A stretch of 64,000 nt of DNA from Acidobacteriota bacterium (lineage in GTDB: Bacteria > Acidobacteriota > Terriglobia > Acidiferrales > UBA7541): NCBI GenBank assembly GCA_003165465.1, contig PLUM01000037.1, forward strand, positions 1 through 64,000, read 5' to 3'. Positions 8,785-17,612 of the stretch are shown here, piece by piece. How positions within the stretch are numbered: position 1 is the first letter of the stretch; every line of letters begins with the position of its first letter. The notes under the pieces are model-generated. The model was not told the origin of the DNA and did no database searches. It saw only the letters and a list, made by a program, of their open reading frames with translations. The position numbers and the translations under genes were made by a program.

Positions 8785-9849
8785 ATGGCAGTCATTGAAA
8801 TCGAGCGACAGATACTACCGATGCTGGGCAGCCCGAATCAGGGGGCGCGCTTCTACAATCCTGAATTGCCGTCGACCGAGCCCTTCGTCCCCGGCCATCG
8901 CACGTGCGCCGGCTGTGGCCCGTCCATCCAGTACCGGATGACGAGCAAAGCGGCGGGCGACAACACGATCCTGGTTGGACCGACCGGTTGTATGTACGTC
9001 GCCAACAGCTCGTATTTGTGCACGCCCTACAATGTGCCCTGGGCGCACACGCAGATCGGCAGCTCCGGCAGTTTCACCGCCGGGATCTCTGCCGCCTACG
9101 AAGCGATGATTCGAAAGGGCAAGTATAAAGGCACCTTTCCAAACATTATCTGCGAGGCTGGTGATGGCAGTTCGTCTGACATCGCGATCGGCTCAATTTC
9201 AGGCGCGCTCTATCGGAATCATGACTGCCTGATCATTTGCTATGACAACGAGCAGTACGCGAACACCGGCATTCAGGCCTCCTCGCGCACGCCTTACGGC
9301 GGCATGACGACGTTCTCGCCTCCAGGCCCGAAAGTTCCCGAGGCGAAGACACTGTTCCCCAAGGACCTCGCGCGCATGATGGCCGCCGGCCATCCGCACT
9401 GCTATGTGGCGACGGCGAGCGTGGGTTACCCGATCGACCTGATGAACAAGGTGCGCAAGGGCCTCAACTTCAAGGGCGCGTCGTTCCTGATGATTTACAC
9501 TCCCTGCCAGAAGGGTTTCGTGTACGAGACCCCGCGTTCGATCGATCTCGGGCGGCTGGTTGTGGAATGCGGGCTTTACCCGATCTGGGAGTGGGACAAC
9601 AACAAGCGCGCGTACGATTACAGTTTCCGCCCGCAAAGCATGCGGCCGGTGGCGGAATACTTGAAGCTGCAAGGGCGCTTCGGCCACTTGCACGCCGAGC
9701 ACGTCGCCACGCTGCAAAAGTTTGCGAACATGCAGTGGCAGATGATGGGCGTCCAGTTGCCGGAAGCCTTAATCAAGGCGACGGATGCAAAAAATCAGAC
9801 GAACATGGGTTCCGCCGAAGCGGCGGCGTCCTTGGCGGAGACCGTATGA
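8785..9849 (+). CDS. 2-oxoacid oxidoreductase beta subunit (TPP and [4Fe-4S] binding)
   Basis: A 354-aa beta subunit. The ATG at 8785 is preceded by a strong GGAGGAG, which decides it over an upstream in-frame ATG at 8743. The thiamine diphosphate/Mg motif is GDGSSSDIAIGS followed by CYDNEQYANTG, whose Asn160 is the conserved active-site residue. Four cysteines that would hold the proximal [4Fe-4S] cluster are visible: CAGC (Cys41, Cys44), GPTGC (Cys69) and TPC (Cys241). It overlaps the next gene by ATGA. With the alpha and gamma subunits and the FAD/ferredoxin fusion it forms a complete enzyme that oxidatively decarboxylates or cleaves a 2-oxoacid or oxalate. Confidence 0.93.
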   Translation: MAVIEIERQILPMLGSPNQGARFYNPELPSTEPFVPGHRTCAGCGPSIQYRMTSKAAGDNTILVGPTGCMYVANSSYLCTPYNVPWAHTQIGSSGSFTAGISAAYEAMIRKGKYKGTFPNIICEAGDGSSSDIAIGSISGALYRNHDCLIICYDNEQYANTGIQASSRTPYGGMTTFSPPGPKVPEAKTLFPKDLARMMAAGHPHCYVATASVGYPIDLMNKVRKGLNFKGASFLMIYTPCQKGFVYETPRSIDLGRLVVECGLYPIWEWDNNKRAYDYSFRPQSMRPVAEYLKLQGRFGHLHAEHVATLQKFANMQWQMMGVQLPEALIKATDAKNQTNMGSAEAAASLAETV

Positions 9850-10211
9850 GCACCGTAAATCCGAATCCAGTAGTCGCGCAGGAATCCTACATGGTCACCG
9901 AAGGCAAGAAGCACGGGGCGACGCGCGACGTTCGCCCCGAGGCCGCCTTCGACCGCTATTACACCGTGTTGCGCGTACATGGCGGCGACGCCATCCTCAC
10001 GGACAACTGGCACTCGAATGAAGTGTTCAGCCACATCCGGAACAATTTCGAGGGCTACACGTTCGTGATGCGCACGCTGGAAGCCTGGGGCGCGATTTTC
10101 CAGGACGAGCACCGCGCATATTACACCGCGGGCGGACGCGTGTGGGTGTTGGATCTGGAACCGTCCGAGGGCAAGAAACCGCGATTGCCCGGCAACCACG
10201 GCGCAAAGTAG
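9846..10211 (+). CDS. Small protein of unknown function linked to the oxidoreductase (121 aa)
   Basis: The ATG overlaps the beta-subunit stop (ATGA), so it is translationally coupled to it. The 121-aa product is soluble, with aromatic-rich stretches (DRYYTVLRVHGGDAILTDNW, FVMRTLEAWGAIFQDEHRAY) that look like an alpha/beta domain and a basic tail. No cysteines, no known motif. The tight coupling suggests an accessory or maturation factor, but I do not recognise the family. Confidence 0.75.
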   Translation: MSTVNPNPVVAQESYMVTEGKKHGATRDVRPEAAFDRYYTVLRVHGGDAILTDNWHSNEVFSHIRNNFEGYTFVMRTLEAWGAIFQDEHRAYYTAGGRVWVLDLEPSEGKKPRLPGNHGAK

Positions 10212-10215
10212 CGTA

Positions 10216-10587
10216 GTGCGGCGCATTCTGCTTATCGACGATACGCCCGAGATCGCGCAGCTTTTGTCGTTTGCGCTGCGCGACCACGGATTCGAAGTGT
10301 TCGCCTCCGGCTTTACGGACTCCGTGAACGGGCTGATCGCGGACGAGCGCGCCGAAGCCCTCGTGCTCGATTGCTCCGTGTACAACATGAGCGAGTCGCT
10401 GTTTGACACTGTGCGCAACGACCCTGCTCTCGCCGAACTTCCCGTCGTGATCATCAGCGATACGCCGGAAGAGGCGGACGAAAGCCTGCGCGCGCGGGAC
10501 GCCAAAAAAGTCATGCTGATCCCCAAACCATTTACCGGGTCGCAGGTTGCCAGAGCGCTCACCGAGTTACTCGGATCGCGCGGATAA
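10216..10587 (+). CDS. Single-domain response regulator (receiver only)
   Basis: A 123-aa CheY-like receiver: ILLIDDTPEIAQLL with the acidic pair near residues 8-9, the phosphoacceptor Asp in LVLDCSVYNM (about 54), Ser/Thr in PVVIISDT and the conserved Lys in LIPKPF. There is no output domain. It starts with GTG only four bases after the previous stop, so it belongs to the oxidoreductase operon. No histidine kinase is encoded in the window. A twin-hairpin repeat follows 35 bases later and may end the transcript. Confidence 0.9.
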   Translation: MRRILLIDDTPEIAQLLSFALRDHGFEVFASGFTDSVNGLIADERAEALVLDCSVYNMSESLFDTVRNDPALAELPVVIISDTPEEADESLRARDAKKVMLIPKPFTGSQVARALTELLGSRG

Positions 10588-10622
10588 CCTACATCATGTG
10601 ATTCTGGGGACGGAGTGTTTGA

Positions 10623-10702
10623 GTGGCACAGGCTTCAGCCTGTGTTCTTTTGATTTTGGTTCGCAACAAATTAGAACCACACAGGCTGAAGCCTGTGCTA
10701 CT
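10623..10702. repeat. Twin-hairpin intergenic repeat, family A, copy 2 (best preserved)
   Basis: Two perfect 18-nt hairpins, CACAGGCTTCAGCCTGTG and CACAGGCTGAAGCCTGTG, flank a spacer of about 40 bases (TTCTTTTGATTTTGG then CAAATTAGAACCA). The hairpins and their borders (GTGGCA left, GCTAC right) are mutually inverted, as in BIME/REP-doublet elements. This copy gives the family consensus. Confidence 0.9.
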
Positions 10703-10782
10703 GAAAAGCGTTCGTTTCGTAATGGCGATTGCAAGCTTCTTGTGAGAAATGCAGGCTAAGGATAAGCGCGGATAGGGTGAAT

Positions 10783-11106
10783 ATGTCTTCCTGGACCATG
10801 GACAACTGGCGGTACGTCGAGCGCCAGACCGTCAGCGACCCGCAAGGGCGGCAATGGTCTGTGGCGCTGATGGATGTGCTGGGGCAGGAAGGCGACTCCC
10901 CGATGCCCAGCAAGCTGCAGGAACTTCAGTACTCCTCGGGACGGTATTTCACCCTCATTTACTCGGCCAGCGGAAACGTGGTCTTCGAACGCGGCTACGC
11001 GCTGCTGCCCGAGGCGACGAAAATCTACGAACGCCTCGTCGTGGACGTCATGGATGGCGCGGTCGATCCGTCGCAGCCCACGTTTCGCGAAGATTTGGAA
11101 GATTAA
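10783..11106 (+). CDS. Hypothetical protein (107 aa)
   Basis: Starts at ATG 10783 (MSSWTMDNWRYVERQ); an in-frame ATG further upstream lies in a poor context. The product is soluble and beta-rich (RQWSVALMDVLGQEG, SGRYFTLIYSASGNVVFERG), ending in an acidic tail (FREDLED). No signal peptide or known motif. It stands alone between the operon above and the restriction-modification gene on the other strand. Its codon use looks like that of the GC-rich neighbours, unlike the next gene. Confidence 0.65.
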   Translation: MSSWTMDNWRYVERQTVSDPQGRQWSVALMDVLGQEGDSPMPSKLQELQYSSGRYFTLIYSASGNVVFERGYALLPEATKIYERLVVDVMDGAVDPSQPTFREDLED

Positions 11107-11155
11107 TTTATCCGAATCGATGGCCATGAGGGCAAGAGCCGTCCCACAGATTGAA

Positions 11156-13636
11156 TTATTTGTCCGTGTACGGGCCCAAGAACCGCTCACCGTTAAAGTG
11201 GATGAGGTGGGAGGGAGATTCCGCAACCCACACTTCAGTCTCCCATGAAATTTCATCGAGATACTTCAGCATTGATTTTCTGTTAAGGAAAGCGGTAACG
11301 AATACCAGGCCGGCCTTACAGCCCTTGAATAGCTTCTTCAGTTCGTTTCTTCTCTTAGGATTAACGGGTCCATGGGTGGTTACGGCTTCGATGAGAATCA
11401 GCCAGTCTTTCTTGCGGTGATAAACAATAACGTCAGGCATCTTTCCATGCTCTTCGAATGTCACGGTTAGGCGGTTAAGCAGGTCCCTGTCAATATATAC
11501 AAATTTATCGTCCGTATCTCCAACATACGCCACACTGCCACCAGGGGCGAATCTCGAACAGAACTCATCGACGATTTTCTCGACTAGAATGTTCTGGCCA
11601 CCAGGTGAGAGGGTGATTGTCTTGCCTTTTGCGATTCGTACGGGAATGCGCCTCATTTCCCGCTCTTGAGCATACTTCTTGGTCAGCGTCTCGACTGATG
11701 ACAAGTAGGTTTTGATTCTTTTTTCCCAAGAGTTCGTACCCCAAGTCGTTAGCAGCTTCAGCAGACCACTTTCGATCTGATACACGGTGTCGCCACTATT
11801 AGTGGGGCGGTCGGGCCTGTCTGGATTTTGGACAATTAGTCCCGCGTCCAAAAACTGATGAACTGTCTGACGCCTCACAGTTTCCCGACTATTGGGCGCA
11901 TACTTTTTACCATAGTTTTTTGAAAAAAATTCCATCATCGGAGTGATACCCATCAGAGGGGCCGAGGCCTCAGACCATTCGGTCTTCGGCTGAATGTTTA
12001 CGAGAGACAGTAAAGTTAATGCTGAACGCTCGTTTTGTTGACTGCGAGGCAATCCGAGGGCCTTCAGGATTTCAAAAGCGTCGTCAATTTTCTTCTTTGC
12101 CTGAACAGGGTTTTTCACGGTAGCCTCTTCGTCCGGCAACTTGAGCACCTCCTCTAAGTTCCGGTCAATTTCGTCCAGAGTAGGAAACTCCGCTCCGATT
12201 CTTGACCCTAATTGCTCCAATTGCGATCTTCGAGGATAGCGCAAATTTCTCAGGTCTGTAGCATTGACTTGTGTGTGGCCGCTGAATTGCCTGAAATACA
12301 TGTCAACCAGTGTAGAGTTGAGAAAAGCAACAAGCCCCTTTGCCGTGATTGTCCTTAGGCCTTCTCCATTTCTGTGGAAAACATTAATGTGATTTTCAAA
12401 CCCTACCCGTTTCGCGGGGATAAGTTCCGGGTCGTAGACAGCGGCGACGATACGGCGTTTCTCTTCTTTTGAAGAGAAACGTTTGACAAGAACATAAATT
12501 CCTTTGGGCATTAGCAACTCATCGGTTTCAGGGAGAACAGCAACAGCTTGAGGTTTGTTGCCGCCCGGTTTCGGCCATTGGACGTAACCATTCTCGAAGT
12601 TTCGAGGGTAAATTAAGGGAACTGAATCCTCTGAAGGATGTTCGCGTAGGAATTCGGTCGCCCTGAATTCCACCACCCTCCCGGTCGAAACTTCAATGTC
12701 CAGTTCGGCAAGCGTCGCGTGGAGTTCCGACATTTGTTGAGCCACGGATGCCCCAAGCTCGTCTGACACGATGTGGATGTAATACTCTGGGTCCTCGGGA
12801 TTGGCAACTTTTTCACGCGGGACTTGGGCGATTGTGACATGGTCGTCCTCCGGCCCAAAGCTTGAAGAAATCGTGACAGTATCCTCGGTCTTTGCCCCTT
12901 TCACGCAATGGAAGATGACATTTTCTTGCAGCACATCGTCTTCACGGAATGCTGTCTGACGTGAGTCAAATACATGGATTCGGCGAAGTGTCAGGCTCTC
13001 TAGGAATATCTTCCTGAACGATTTGAAGTAAAGACCGTTGCAAAAACTCCTTGGTGTGATGGCGACAAACTCTCCCTCGCGAGCGAGCAGTTTCAGGACC
13101 AGGAAAAGGAAGCCTGTATATAGGTTGGAAGTCTCAAGGCCGATGGTTCTCAGAGCAAAGCGCTCAGGAGAGTCGGCATTTATCTTTTTGTACGGCGGGT
13201 TCAATATCGCGCAGTCAAACTGGCGAATCGAAGAGAAAAGATCGTTTCTAAGAAGAGATGCGCCTTTATCTATAAAATCAACGTTCACAATTTCGCTGTC
13301 AAACTCAATTCCTGCGGCATTGCAGGTCTGCTTGCATTGTTCGAGTGTGTTCGCTAGATACTCGCAGAGCTTGGGGTCTATTTCGTAGGTCGTAGCATGG
13401 ATTGAACGTGGCCTGACTTGTCGGTTGCAAATCTCCGAGACGAATGCCGCAGTCAATGAGCCAACCCCAGCGCCGGGGTCGAGTAGACGCAAATCTGCAT
13501 GTTTTGTCGCGAACATCGAGGCCATAAGTCTCGCTGTCGCGGGAGGAGTCATGTACTGACCCAAGTCGGAACGCTTTTCAGGTCCGATGTTGCGGTTGGC
13601 GTCAATCCGAAAAAAATCTACGCTGTCTATGAGCAT
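11156..13636 (-). CDS. Fused DNA adenine methyltransferase / BsuBI-PstI-type restriction endonuclease
   Basis: A single-chain restriction-modification protein of about 826 aa. The N-terminal half is a gamma-type N6-adenine methyltransferase with SAM motif LLDPGAGVGSLTAAF near residue 50 and catalytic NPPY near 145. A target-recognition region follows. The last 300 residues match BsuBI/PstI endonucleases: a helical N-domain (FEILKALGLPRSQQNERSAL) and a catalytic domain with MPDVIVYHRKKDW, IEAVTTHGPVNPKR and VFVTAF. BsuBI and PstI cut CTGCAG, so a related site is possible but the specificity is unknown. The ATG at 13636 was chosen; a TTG 39 bases upstream is also possible. The gene is clearly AT-richer than both flanks, has no partner, and looks horizontally acquired. 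Confidence 0.9.
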   Translation of the reverse strand: MLIDSVDFFRIDANRNIGPEKRSDLGQYMTPPATARLMASMFATKHADLRLLDPGAGVGSLTAAFVSEICNRQVRPRSIHATTYEIDPKLCEYLANTLEQCKQTCNAAGIEFDSEIVNVDFIDKGASLLRNDLFSSIRQFDCAILNPPYKKINADSPERFALRTIGLETSNLYTGFLFLVLKLLAREGEFVAITPRSFCNGLYFKSFRKIFLESLTLRRIHVFDSRQTAFREDDVLQENVIFHCVKGAKTEDTVTISSSFGPEDDHVTIAQVPREKVANPEDPEYYIHIVSDELGASVAQQMSELHATLAELDIEVSTGRVVEFRATEFLREHPSEDSVPLIYPRNFENGYVQWPKPGGNKPQAVAVLPETDELLMPKGIYVLVKRFSSKEEKRRIVAAVYDPELIPAKRVGFENHINVFHRNGEGLRTITAKGLVAFLNSTLVDMYFRQFSGHTQVNATDLRNLRYPRRSQLEQLGSRIGAEFPTLDEIDRNLEEVLKLPDEEATVKNPVQAKKKIDDAFEILKALGLPRSQQNERSALTLLSLVNIQPKTEWSEASAPLMGITPMMEFFSKNYGKKYAPNSRETVRRQTVHQFLDAGLIVQNPDRPDRPTNSGDTVYQIESGLLKLLTTWGTNSWEKRIKTYLSSVETLTKKYAQEREMRRIPVRIAKGKTITLSPGGQNILVEKIVDEFCSRFAPGGSVAYVGDTDDKFVYIDRDLLNRLTVTFEEHGKMPDVIVYHRKKDWLILIEAVTTHGPVNPKRRNELKKLFKGCKAGLVFVTAFLNRKSMLKYLDEISWETEVWVAESPSHLIHFNGERFLGPYTDK

Positions 13637-13716
13637 CGCTGATGGAATCGTACTGCTTGGAGGTGAGTGATGCAATCGTTCGGTTACGGCAGGTTGGAAA
13701 ACCTACCTTGGAATAC

Positions 13717-15303
13717 TTAAGGGAGCTTAAATGCCTCAGGCAAAGCGTCGGCGGCGCGGCCCATGGCGCGCGCTAGGCTTAGTTTGGCGACGTTGTAGGC
13801 GAAGACTCCGTTGATGTAATCGAACTCGGCGATGGTTACTTCCTCCTGCGCCTGCACGAACTGCACGTTGTCGATCACGCCCTCTTCCGCTTTTTGGCGC
13901 GTCAGTTCCAATGCTTCCTTGTTGACCTCGACGTTTTTGCGCGCGACTTCCACCTGGCTCGCGGCGGCTTGCAAATCCAGATAGGACTCGCGGACGTCGC
14001 TCTCGATCTGGCCTTTCAGGTCTTCGTATTCGGCGTGGCGCTGGGCGAGCGTGGCGTCCGATTCCTGAATGTCGCCCTCGGCGCGCCCGCCTTGCCAGAT
14101 CGGAATTTTCAGGCTGGCCGTGGCCGTGTAGGTGGTCTGCAATTGTGCGGGGTTTATGCCAATGCCGCCGTAGTCGCTGGTGACGCCGAGCGAAGGGTAG
14201 CGTTCGGCGCGCGCTGCTGAGTGCGCGCGTTCGGCGGCGTGGACCTGCTCGCCGGCCGCTTTCAAATCGGCGCGCTGCTCGAACGCTTGCGCGAGGGCGG
14301 CTTCCAGCGTCACGGGAGGCGCGGGCGCGAAGGGCGCTTCGTCCGAGATGTCGTACTGATCGTTCGGCGGCAGGCCGATCATGCGGGCGAGATTAATTTT
14401 TTGTTTCGCGAGATCGTTTGTCAGGGAAAGAAAACGCTGCTGGTGCGTCAGCGCCTGCACTTCGTTCCGGTCGGAATCCACTTTCGCGACGAGCCCCTGC
14501 GCGAGTTGCTGGGCGCTTCGCTCGTACACGGCGTTCGCGCTCTGCACCTGCGATTCTTCCGAAGCCATGCGGGCTTTCGCCGCAATGGTCTGGAGATAGG
14601 CTCCGCCGACGGCCAGCATGATCAGTTCGCGCGCATCCTGCGCCGCATAGCGCGTGGCCTTGGCAAGGCTGTTCGCGGCGCGGTAGTTGTCGATGGCCGT
14701 GACGTCCAGAATGCTCTGCGAAAGATGGGCGCGAAAATCGATGTAGTTGTATGGGCCGAGCACATCCGGAATCGCGAACCCTGGAAACTTGAAGCGGAAA
14801 CCGAGCGCCTGCAGATCGGAGGTCTGAACGTTTTCGACCACTGTGCCGTTGAGGTTTGGCAGCAGAGCGCTACGCGCAACTTTGCTCTGTCCCTGCGCTT
14901 GCCGCAGTGCCTGCGTCGCGCCCGATTGGCCGAGGTTGTAGGCAAGCCCGCGCTGAATCGCTTCGCGCAGTCCAAGTTTTCCGTTGAACGGCATGTTCGC
15001 GACGCCCGGCGTGCTTCCGGCGTATGCGCCCTGCACCTGCACGTTTGGACTGAGCGTGTTCACCGTGGCCGTGGTGCTGGGCGCGGGCTGCTCCGAAGTT
15101 TTTACCGAGCCGCTCGTTTGCGCCGTGCGTCCGGAGAGCGGAAGCTGCACGGCCTGCGAGCCCTGCGATTGTGCGGGCGGCGGGCTGAGTTGCGCGAAGG
15201 CGGGCGCGGCGAGGAGCAGCGTCGCCGCGAGCAGCGGCCATGCGCCGGTCGCGCGCTTGCCGCCGGGATTTGAGAACAATCGAGCTTCTGTTTTTCCACG
15301 CAT
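13717..15303 (-). CDS. TolC-like outer membrane efflux protein
   Basis: A 528-aa outer membrane channel protein. A signal peptide (ATGAWPLLAATLLLAAPAFA, cleavage after AFA) is followed by a low-complexity Ser/Gln/Thr segment and then two OEP repeats made of long alpha-helical coiled coils (for example AERAHSAARAERYPSLGV and SQVEVARKNVEVNKEALELT). The ATG is preceded by GGGGAG. It is the last gene of the export operon, 20 bases after the preceding permease, so it likely completes a tripartite inner membrane-periplasm-outer membrane system. Confidence 0.93.
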   Translation of the reverse strand: MRGKTEARLFSNPGGKRATGAWPLLAATLLLAAPAFAQLSPPPAQSQGSQAVQLPLSGRTAQTSGSVKTSEQPAPSTTATVNTLSPNVQVQGAYAGSTPGVANMPFNGKLGLREAIQRGLAYNLGQSGATQALRQAQGQSKVARSALLPNLNGTVVENVQTSDLQALGFRFKFPGFAIPDVLGPYNYIDFRAHLSQSILDVTAIDNYRAANSLAKATRYAAQDARELIMLAVGGAYLQTIAAKARMASEESQVQSANAVYERSAQQLAQGLVAKVDSDRNEVQALTHQQRFLSLTNDLAKQKINLARMIGLPPNDQYDISDEAPFAPAPPVTLEAALAQAFEQRADLKAAGEQVHAAERAHSAARAERYPSLGVTSDYGGIGINPAQLQTTYTATASLKIPIWQGGRAEGDIQESDATLAQRHAEYEDLKGQIESDVRESYLDLQAAASQVEVARKNVEVNKEALELTRQKAEEGVIDNVQFVQAQEEVTIAEFDYINGVFAYNVAKLSLARAMGRAADALPEAFKLP

Positions 15304-15323
15304 AAGACTCCCCTAAGCAAAAC

Positions 15324-16490
15324 TTAACTGAGTTGTTTTCTGAATCGCCAGATGCTCAGCGCGACGAGCACTACGGTGAACGCCAAAAGCGCCAGGAAAT
15401 TGGGCCACAGCGTGCCAATGCCGCTGCCTTTGAGCATCGCGCTGCGCGAAATCTGTCCGAAATGCTGAATGGGATTGAATTGCGCGACAGGCTGGAGCCA
15501 CTTGGGCATGGCCTCGACCGGCGTGAACGCTCCGGAGAGCGACGTGAGCGGAGGATTCACGAAAAAGAGCGTGAGCTGCGCCTGCCGCGCCGACTTCGTG
15601 AACGTGGCGATGAACGTGCCAATGCTGATCCCGCACAACAGGCAAAGGCCCGCGGCGGCAAACACCAGAAAAATATTTCCGCGAAACGGGATTCCAAAGA
15701 CCACGCGCATCATGACCATCGCCAGCGCTCCCATCATGGAGAGCAGCACGAAGAGCGGAAACAGTTTCGCGGCGATGATTTGCGTGGTCGAAGCAGGGGA
15801 CATCAAAAGCTGTTCGATCGTGCCGGCTTCGCGCTCCTTCACAATCGCGGCGGCGGAAATTAGCGAGCCGTTCAGAATCAGGAGCACGCCGAGGATGCCG
15901 GTCACGATAAACCACGTTGGTTCGAGGCCAGGATTGTACAAGTACGCCGGATGCAGCAGGACTGCACCGCGGCGGCTGACGTCGGGCGCGGCGATCCGCT
16001 GGAACGGCGCGTGAATTCCCTGGTCCGCGAGCGTGCGGCTGTAGGAGGCGATCACGCCTTCCGCGTATCCCGCGCCAATCGTGGCCGTGTTCGAGTTCAT
16101 GGCGTTCAGCAGCACCTGCACGGTGACGGGCTGTCCGCGCTGGAGATCGCGCGCGTAGTCGTAGGGAATCACGAGTCCGGCATCCAGCGTGCCGTCCGCG
16201 ATTTTTTTTCCCATTTTGTTCACGTCGAAATAGACGCCGGCGTCCTGGAAACTTTTGCTTTGGGTCATGGTCGCGACCAGCTCGCGGCTTTCGGGGGTTC
16301 TGCTGTCGTCCACCACGCCCAGGCGCAGGTTGCTGACCGTGGCGTTGAGAGCGAATCCGAAAAGCAGCAATTGGAGGGTCGGAGGAAGAATCAGGGAAAT
16401 GGCCAGCCGGCGGTCGCGCAAAATCTGGCGAAATTCCTTGAGGATCAGAGCCCTCATGCGGTAACCGAAAAATGCGCGAATTCTGTTCAT
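15324..16490 (-). CDS. ABC-2 type transporter permease (YbhR-like)
   Basis: A 388-aa inner membrane protein. One N-terminal membrane helix (LAISLILPPTLQLLLFGFAL) is followed by a large periplasmic domain of about 150 residues and five C-terminal helices (for example GILGVLLILNGSLISAAAIV), the standard ABC-2 permease layout. The conserved EREAGTIEQLLMSPA segment faces the ATPase. It starts four bases after the stop of the paralogous permease gene. The pair would form the membrane heterodimer of the exporter. Confidence 0.92.
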   Translation of the reverse strand: MNRIRAFFGYRMRALILKEFRQILRDRRLAISLILPPTLQLLLFGFALNATVSNLRLGVVDDSRTPESRELVATMTQSKSFQDAGVYFDVNKMGKKIADGTLDAGLVIPYDYARDLQRGQPVTVQVLLNAMNSNTATIGAGYAEGVIASYSRTLADQGIHAPFQRIAAPDVSRRGAVLLHPAYLYNPGLEPTWFIVTGILGVLLILNGSLISAAAIVKEREAGTIEQLLMSPASTTQIIAAKLFPLFVLLSMMGALAMVMMRVVFGIPFRGNIFLVFAAAGLCLLCGISIGTFIATFTKSARQAQLTLFFVNPPLTSLSGAFTPVEAMPKWLQPVAQFNPIQHFGQISRSAMLKGSGIGTLWPNFLALLAFTVVLVALSIWRFRKQLS

Positions 16491-16494
16491 AATT

Positions 16495-17601
16495 TTAATC
16501 TTTCAACTGCATGCGCCGCATATTGCGCCACGCGATGGTGTAAAAAATCGAGCCGATTGCGGCGATGGCCAGCACCTTGGGCCATACCGACGGCCAGCCG
16601 CCGCCCGCCAGCAGCGCGTCGCGCACCACTTCAATGTAATAGCGGCCCCAGACCAGATTGGAAATCCAGCGAATGCTGACGGGAATATTTTGTACGGGGA
16701 AAAGCAGGCCGGACAGCATGTACACGAGCAGAAATCCGGCGAGCGCAACCGCCTGCATCGCGGCCACCTGGCTGGGAATCGCCGCGCCGATCAGGTTTCC
16801 AAACGCCGTCACCGTGAACATGTACAGGATCGTGGCGACCAGAAACGGCGTAGGATCGCCGGCAAAGCGCAGCCCGAAGCCCATGAATAAAATCGCCAGC
16901 ATGACCATCGCTTCCGTCGAGGCCACGATCATGAACGCGGCGATCTTGCCGAGCAGAAATTCATGCGCGGAAATGTTCGAGACGTAAACCTGAAGAATCG
17001 TTTTCTGCTCGCCTTCCTTGGACATGGCCAGCGTCGCGAGCAGCGGCGGGAAAAGGGACATGGCCAGCACGTAGATTCCGGGGCCGTAAAATTTTTGGGA
17101 CGAGCGGCTGGGGTTGTACCACAAGCGAATCGCGGCCGTGACGGGTTGAGGGCGCGCCGCTCCCGCATTTTCCGCGTTGTATGCGCGAACGATTTGCGCC
17201 GCATCGCCCGTAATGATTTGAGCGGTGTTTCCGTCCGAAGCGTCGACGAGGATCTGCACCGTGGCGCTCTCGCCGCGCGCGATGTTGCGTCCGTACTCTT
17301 CCGGGATGATCAGCGCGCCGCGCGCTTTATTCGAAGTGAAGGCCGCTTCCGGCTGCTTGTCCGCGGGCCACGAGACAACGTGAAAACTCAGCGACTCGCG
17401 GAAGGCGTCCACCAATTTACGGGACGCCTGCGACCCGTCGAGATCCTGCACGATGATGGGGAGGTCCTTGACGCTCAGCGAAATGGCCGTGGTCTGCAAC
17501 AGCAGCAAAATCACGGGAAGGAACAGCGCGAGCGCGACCGCGAGGCGGTCGCGGAGAAGCTGAATCAGTTCTTTCCGGGCTTGCGCGAAGATTCGCCGCA
17601 T
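16495..17601 (-). CDS. ABC-2 type transporter permease (YbhS-like)
   Basis: A 368-aa paralogue of the next gene, with an N-terminal helix (LAVALALFLPVILLLLQTTA), a periplasmic domain and C-terminal helices including VALAGFLLVYMLSGLLFPVQ. The coupling-helix region reads SKEGEQKTILQVYVSNISAHE. It lies 11 bases after the ATPase gene. Together with the other permease, the fused ATPase and the HlyD protein it corresponds to E. coli YbhS in the ybhGFSR system, which exports drugs and cations. Confidence 0.92.
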   Translation of the reverse strand: MRRIFAQARKELIQLLRDRLAVALALFLPVILLLLQTTAISLSVKDLPIIVQDLDGSQASRKLVDAFRESLSFHVVSWPADKQPEAAFTSNKARGALIIPEEYGRNIARGESATVQILVDASDGNTAQIITGDAAQIVRAYNAENAGAARPQPVTAAIRLWYNPSRSSQKFYGPGIYVLAMSLFPPLLATLAMSKEGEQKTILQVYVSNISAHEFLLGKIAAFMIVASTEAMVMLAILFMGFGLRFAGDPTPFLVATILYMFTVTAFGNLIGAAIPSQVAAMQAVALAGFLLVYMLSGLLFPVQNIPVSIRWISNLVWGRYYIEVVRDALLAGGGWPSVWPKVLAIAAIGSIFYTIAWRNMRRMQLKD

Positions 17602-17612
17602 GATTCGCTCCT

